From: Physcia stellaris
Taxonomy: Eukaryota; Ascomycota; Lecanoromycetes; Caliciales; Physciaceae
Length of the DNA: 64,000 nucleotides
Reading direction: 5' to 3'
Assembly: GCA_018902385.1 (NCBI GenBank)
Contig: JABSSW010000008.1
Span: 248,001-312,000, forward strand
In this document: positions 60,913 to 64,000 of the stretch, piece after piece
How the letters are laid out: the number at the start of each line of letters is the position of its first letter
How positions within the stretch are numbered: position 1 is the first letter of the stretch
The notes under the pieces: generated by a model
The model's database searches: none
What the model saw: the letters and a program-made list of their open reading frames with translations, nothing else
Told to the model about the DNA's origin: nothing
Translations under genes and position numbers: made by a program

Positions 60913-61516
60913 AAACATTTGAATCAACACATGTTCGCGAAATCGTTTCGCGTCAATTTTCGATTTCGCAACATTCGATTTCATTCATTTCTTTTTTTTT
61001 TTCGATTTTCGAAAATTTTTCGTTCAATTTTTGTTTGCAAACATTGTCAAAAACGTTTCGTCACGTATTGATTTATCGATTGAATCAAATCAAATGTTTC
61101 AAAAATTGAAAACAATGAAATATTCAAAAGAATGCGTTATTGACGTTTCGCTTTTTTTCATTTTAATTTGAGAAAGTATTGATTTTTTTTCGAAAAAGTC
61201 ATTATTTTGAAAAAGTTAGAACATGTTGTTTGTTTGTTGTTTTGTTCGTTCATTTTTTCTGTTAATCGTTGATCGATTTGAAAAATTTAAAAATTGTTGT
61301 ATGTTTTGTTTATTTGTTTTATTGTTTGACGAATATAATAGAAATTTATCTTTGTTGTGATTTCGTCTTGATTTAACACGACTAATTATCGTTTTTTTCT
61401 TTATTATTTTTGAAACTTAATCGCTCGATAAATACGAAAAAAAAAATGAATACAATCGTCGTATTTGACGTACTGTACGAACAATTGTTAAAAGAAAAAA
61501 ACAATCTATTAGACAA
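60913..61516 (+). mobile_element. Family E, mutated copy E', second segment
   Basis: It resumes E' directly after the insertion of E, including the C-terminal part of the zinc-finger frame and the 3' region that matches E at about 58920-59170 in reverse. Interrupted at 61517 by element C. Fossil. Confidence 0.75.
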
Positions 61517-63406
61517 TGTAAGACGCACGCCTAGAAAACAGATAGCATAACGAGAATATTTGATCTAAGAAGCAAATATGTACAGCATGACCGAATGTCT
61601 GAAATAGATTGTGTGTCAAGCTCAGATCACGCTAATTCTCATATGAATTTTCGCTGATAAAATAAAATTTCAATCGAGATTTCAAACATGCTCGTAACAC
61701 TATTTTTCGTCTTCTTCAAACTTCGTCCGAAACGAATAAATCATTTTTTTTATCGATCGACATTGCGAAAAAATTCGTTGACTGTGATCCAAATATCAAT
61801 CTGATCATTTTTGACAAAAGCAGAAAGATTCAAAGCAAATGTGATAAACGTGAAAAAATAAATACGAAAGCAAAAAACGCGAAAACGAAAACAAAAAATA
61901 TATAAAATCACGAAAATGAGAATTTTGTGAAAAATTTTGACCGCGAAGATATCTGCAAATTAATATGATTAAACGATCGATGTCTCAGAATCAAGCAAAG
62001 CAAAAGCAAAAACAACAAAGCGATATCGATTTCGCGAACGTATGCTGTTTCAAACTTTTCGGATTTGAGCTTTTCGAGTTTTTATTAATCGACGCGTTCT
62101 GATTGGCTGCAGATATTCGGAATATGACGTGTTGATGACAGGCAGACAAACAGACAGAGATTTGTGAAGAAGGCGGGCTGGATTGGCTGCGTGACAGGTT
62201 CACATTGACTGTCGTTTTTCATTTCTTCATGTCATTTGCTCCCGTATCGCTGCTGTAGTGTAATAGGTCCACCTCCTATTGGTGTTGACTGCGGAGGTGT
62301 AAAGAATCGAAAGAAACAACGCATGCGCTTTTGACGTCATTGAAGCAGACTCACTAGCCGTTGTAGCGGACTAACTGAATGCCATGAAGCGGGCAGAAAC
62401 GCTAGGACTGGCGGAGCGGAGCGAAGCGTGACCCAAATTTTTTGTTTGGGGTTTTGGGTGGTTGTTTGTTGGTTTGGTGATGAGATTGTTGTGTGTGGCT
62501 TCTATCCCCTCTTCAACAAAGCGGTGTCCCAACGCTTAAACAAGGAGGTGGTTATTGTAGAGGCCATCTGGCGGGCTGACTGGCTCGGGGGTAGGAGGTC
62601 GTCAATTGACTAGGTGCCGAAGACTCGAGCAAGGAGGTCGGCACAATTGACTTGTTGGTAGAGTTTTAACCCCCACCACGGTTGGTTGACTGGCTTTCAG
62701 AACAAAAAAGCCAACTATTGACTGTCATTCTCGCAAACTCACGACCATTCTCGCTGGCTCACGATGCGCATAATAAAAATGAAACGCAATCACCGTTTTC
62801 AAAGAAAGAACTTCGAATTCTGACAGTTTTCTTTTGACTCGCGTATTTCTACGAATGATTCGACGATTTTTTTTAAACACTCGCGTATTTTTACGAACGA
62901 TTGAAAACTTTGTTTCTACTCGTTTCTTCTACGAGCAATTGGCGATTTTCTTTAATTACTCGCGTATTTTTACGAGCATATTTGGCGATCTTATTTAATT
63001 ACTCGCGTACTTCGACGAGCATAATGAATAACAGTTAGTCTCGCTATTCGTGTACGAAAAATCGCTGTGCTGTAAACAGTGAATCATCGTCATTGCTGAT
63101 TAAAAAAATTGCGCTGAAAACGTCATCGTCGCAAATTGATCGATTTTGTTTTTTTCTATTCGCTGATCGTTTGATAGCGAATGTGAAATTTACATCGTTC
63201 GTCACGATAAAGATCAAATATTATGTCAGACGATGCCTAGAAAACAGATAACATAACGAGAATATTTGATCTAAAAGCAAATATGTACAGCATGATCGAA
63301 TGTCTGAAATAGATTGTGTGTCAAGTTCAGATTACGTTAGTTTTCATATGAACTTTCGCTGATAAGATAAGATCTCAATCGAGATTTCAGACATGCTTTC
63401 GTAACA
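61517..63406. mobile_element. Short non-autonomous LTR element C
   Basis: Direct LTRs of 184 and 183 bp (61517-61700 and 63224-63406) begin TGT and end GTAACA. The exact target duplication is GACAA (61512-61516 and 63407-63411). The 1.5-kb interior has no long ORF; a 61-codon frame at 62428-62613 is not protein-like. This fits a TRIM/LARD-type element mobilised by a partner. The LTR ends resemble those of gypsy element B. Mutation is partial: the outer parts are moderately AT-shifted, while about 62340-62760 is nearly normal. Relatively young. Confidence 0.8.
62836..63024. repeat. Tandem ACTCG...CGAGCA hairpin-like units in element C
   Basis: Five units of the form ACTCGCGTATTTTTACGAGC, spaced 40-55 bp apart. 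Each has complementary CTCG and CGAG arms around an AT-rich loop. Confidence 0.6.
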
Positions 63407-64000
63407 GACAATACAATTTCGAAAAAATGTATTGATCAAGATGTTCACGTTCAGATAATATCGTTTCGAAAAAACGTATTATGAAATCATTACATACTCG
63501 ATGAAATCACGTAATATCGTTTCGAAAAAGCGTATTATGCAATTATTACATACTCGATCTTGCAAAACAGAAACTCGATCAAAAAAACAAATAGTGTTGA
63601 AAATATCTGATTTTTTCGCATACTAATCGATCTGATTCTCTGACAGATTTTAGTCAAATCAGAAAAGTTCGAATCTGCACTCTTTGCATCGATGCACACT
63701 TTTCTTATCGATTTCTCGACCATCTCCAGCTTTTGGCATCGCATCGGCATACCTTATGGACTTCCTACAGCCAAATCGCATAGGGATCGATCCATTGATG
63801 TCGCAAGAAGTACCTGAGAACCCTGAGATCCACAATGATGCTACATGGTGTGACCTGCATTCTCGTTCGCCATCGCAGAACTCAGGCATAGGGTACTTGC
63901 TCAGTGGTGTACCTTTCACTCAATTCTAGGTACCAGATCCCACATCGATGCCTCACCTCATGGAGACACCCAGAACGCCTTCAGTCACTCGGTCGCACGT
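63407..64000 (+). mobile_element. Family E, mutated copy E', third segment (runs off the window)
   Basis: After element C the sequence continues E'. 63480-64000 matches, in reverse, 58250-58890 of element E. The AT-shift fades to almost nothing towards the right edge. The far LTR lies outside the window. Confidence 0.75.

Noticed and set aside
1-64000. CRISPR arrays, operons, tRNA and rRNA genes
   Set aside because: No direct-repeat/spacer arrays and no recognisable cloverleaf or rRNA sequence were seen. The gene structure is eukaryotic. I could not run tRNAscan, which would settle the tRNA question.

Overview
The window looks like a filamentous ascomycete (Pezizomycotina) chromosome. Its genes carry short introns, mostly 50-60 bp, with GT-AG ends. 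The gene set includes a CFEM secreted protein, a Rac-type GTPase, fungal-type NOP6 and CMS1, and a Nudix protein of the fungal DUF4743 type. I cannot place it to genus.

Bases 1 to about 28,290 are an ordinary gene-bearing compartment. In order it holds: the start of a 2-dehydropantoate 2-reductase-like gene (-, cut by the window edge), LRP1/RRP47 (+), an uncertain gene, a small membrane/secreted protein (-), an unrecognised multi-exon gene (-), RAC1 (+), NOP6 (-), a CFEM protein (-), CMS1 (-), SHY1/SURF1 (-), a UBX-domain protein (+), MIX17 (-), an AhpD/carboxymuconolactone-decarboxylase-like protein (+), a possible small gene (-), a secreted protein made of two copies of one domain (-), a Gly/Thr/Tyr/Pro repeat secreted protein (-) and a Nudix hydrolase (+). 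Most exon maps were worked out from frame continuity across splice sites. Three genes serve ribosome assembly or RNA processing (LRP1, NOP6, CMS1) and two serve mitochondria (SHY1, MIX17). A MITE-like element with perfect 34-bp inverted ends lies upstream of MIX17.

Bases of about 28,290 to 57,811, continuing in pieces to the right edge, are a gene-free AT-rich block of nested, heavily mutated LTR retrotransposons. I recognise Ty3/gypsy family A (a 5'-lost copy, a complete-length copy with LTRs and a 5-bp target duplication, and a lone LTR), gypsy element B (LTR to LTR), a Ty1/copia element D split by later insertions, and family E. Family E is unusual: its LTRs flank a C2H2 zinc-finger ORF and no polymerase was seen. 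One E copy (57,812-60,912) is unmutated and sits inside a mutated E relative. A short non-autonomous LTR element C (61,517-63,406) sits in the same relative.

The most notable signal is the mutation pattern. Through most of the block CpC and CpT (GpG and ApG on the other strand) are almost gone, while CpA and CpG remain common. This is RIP-like, but it is not the classical Neurospora CpA pattern.
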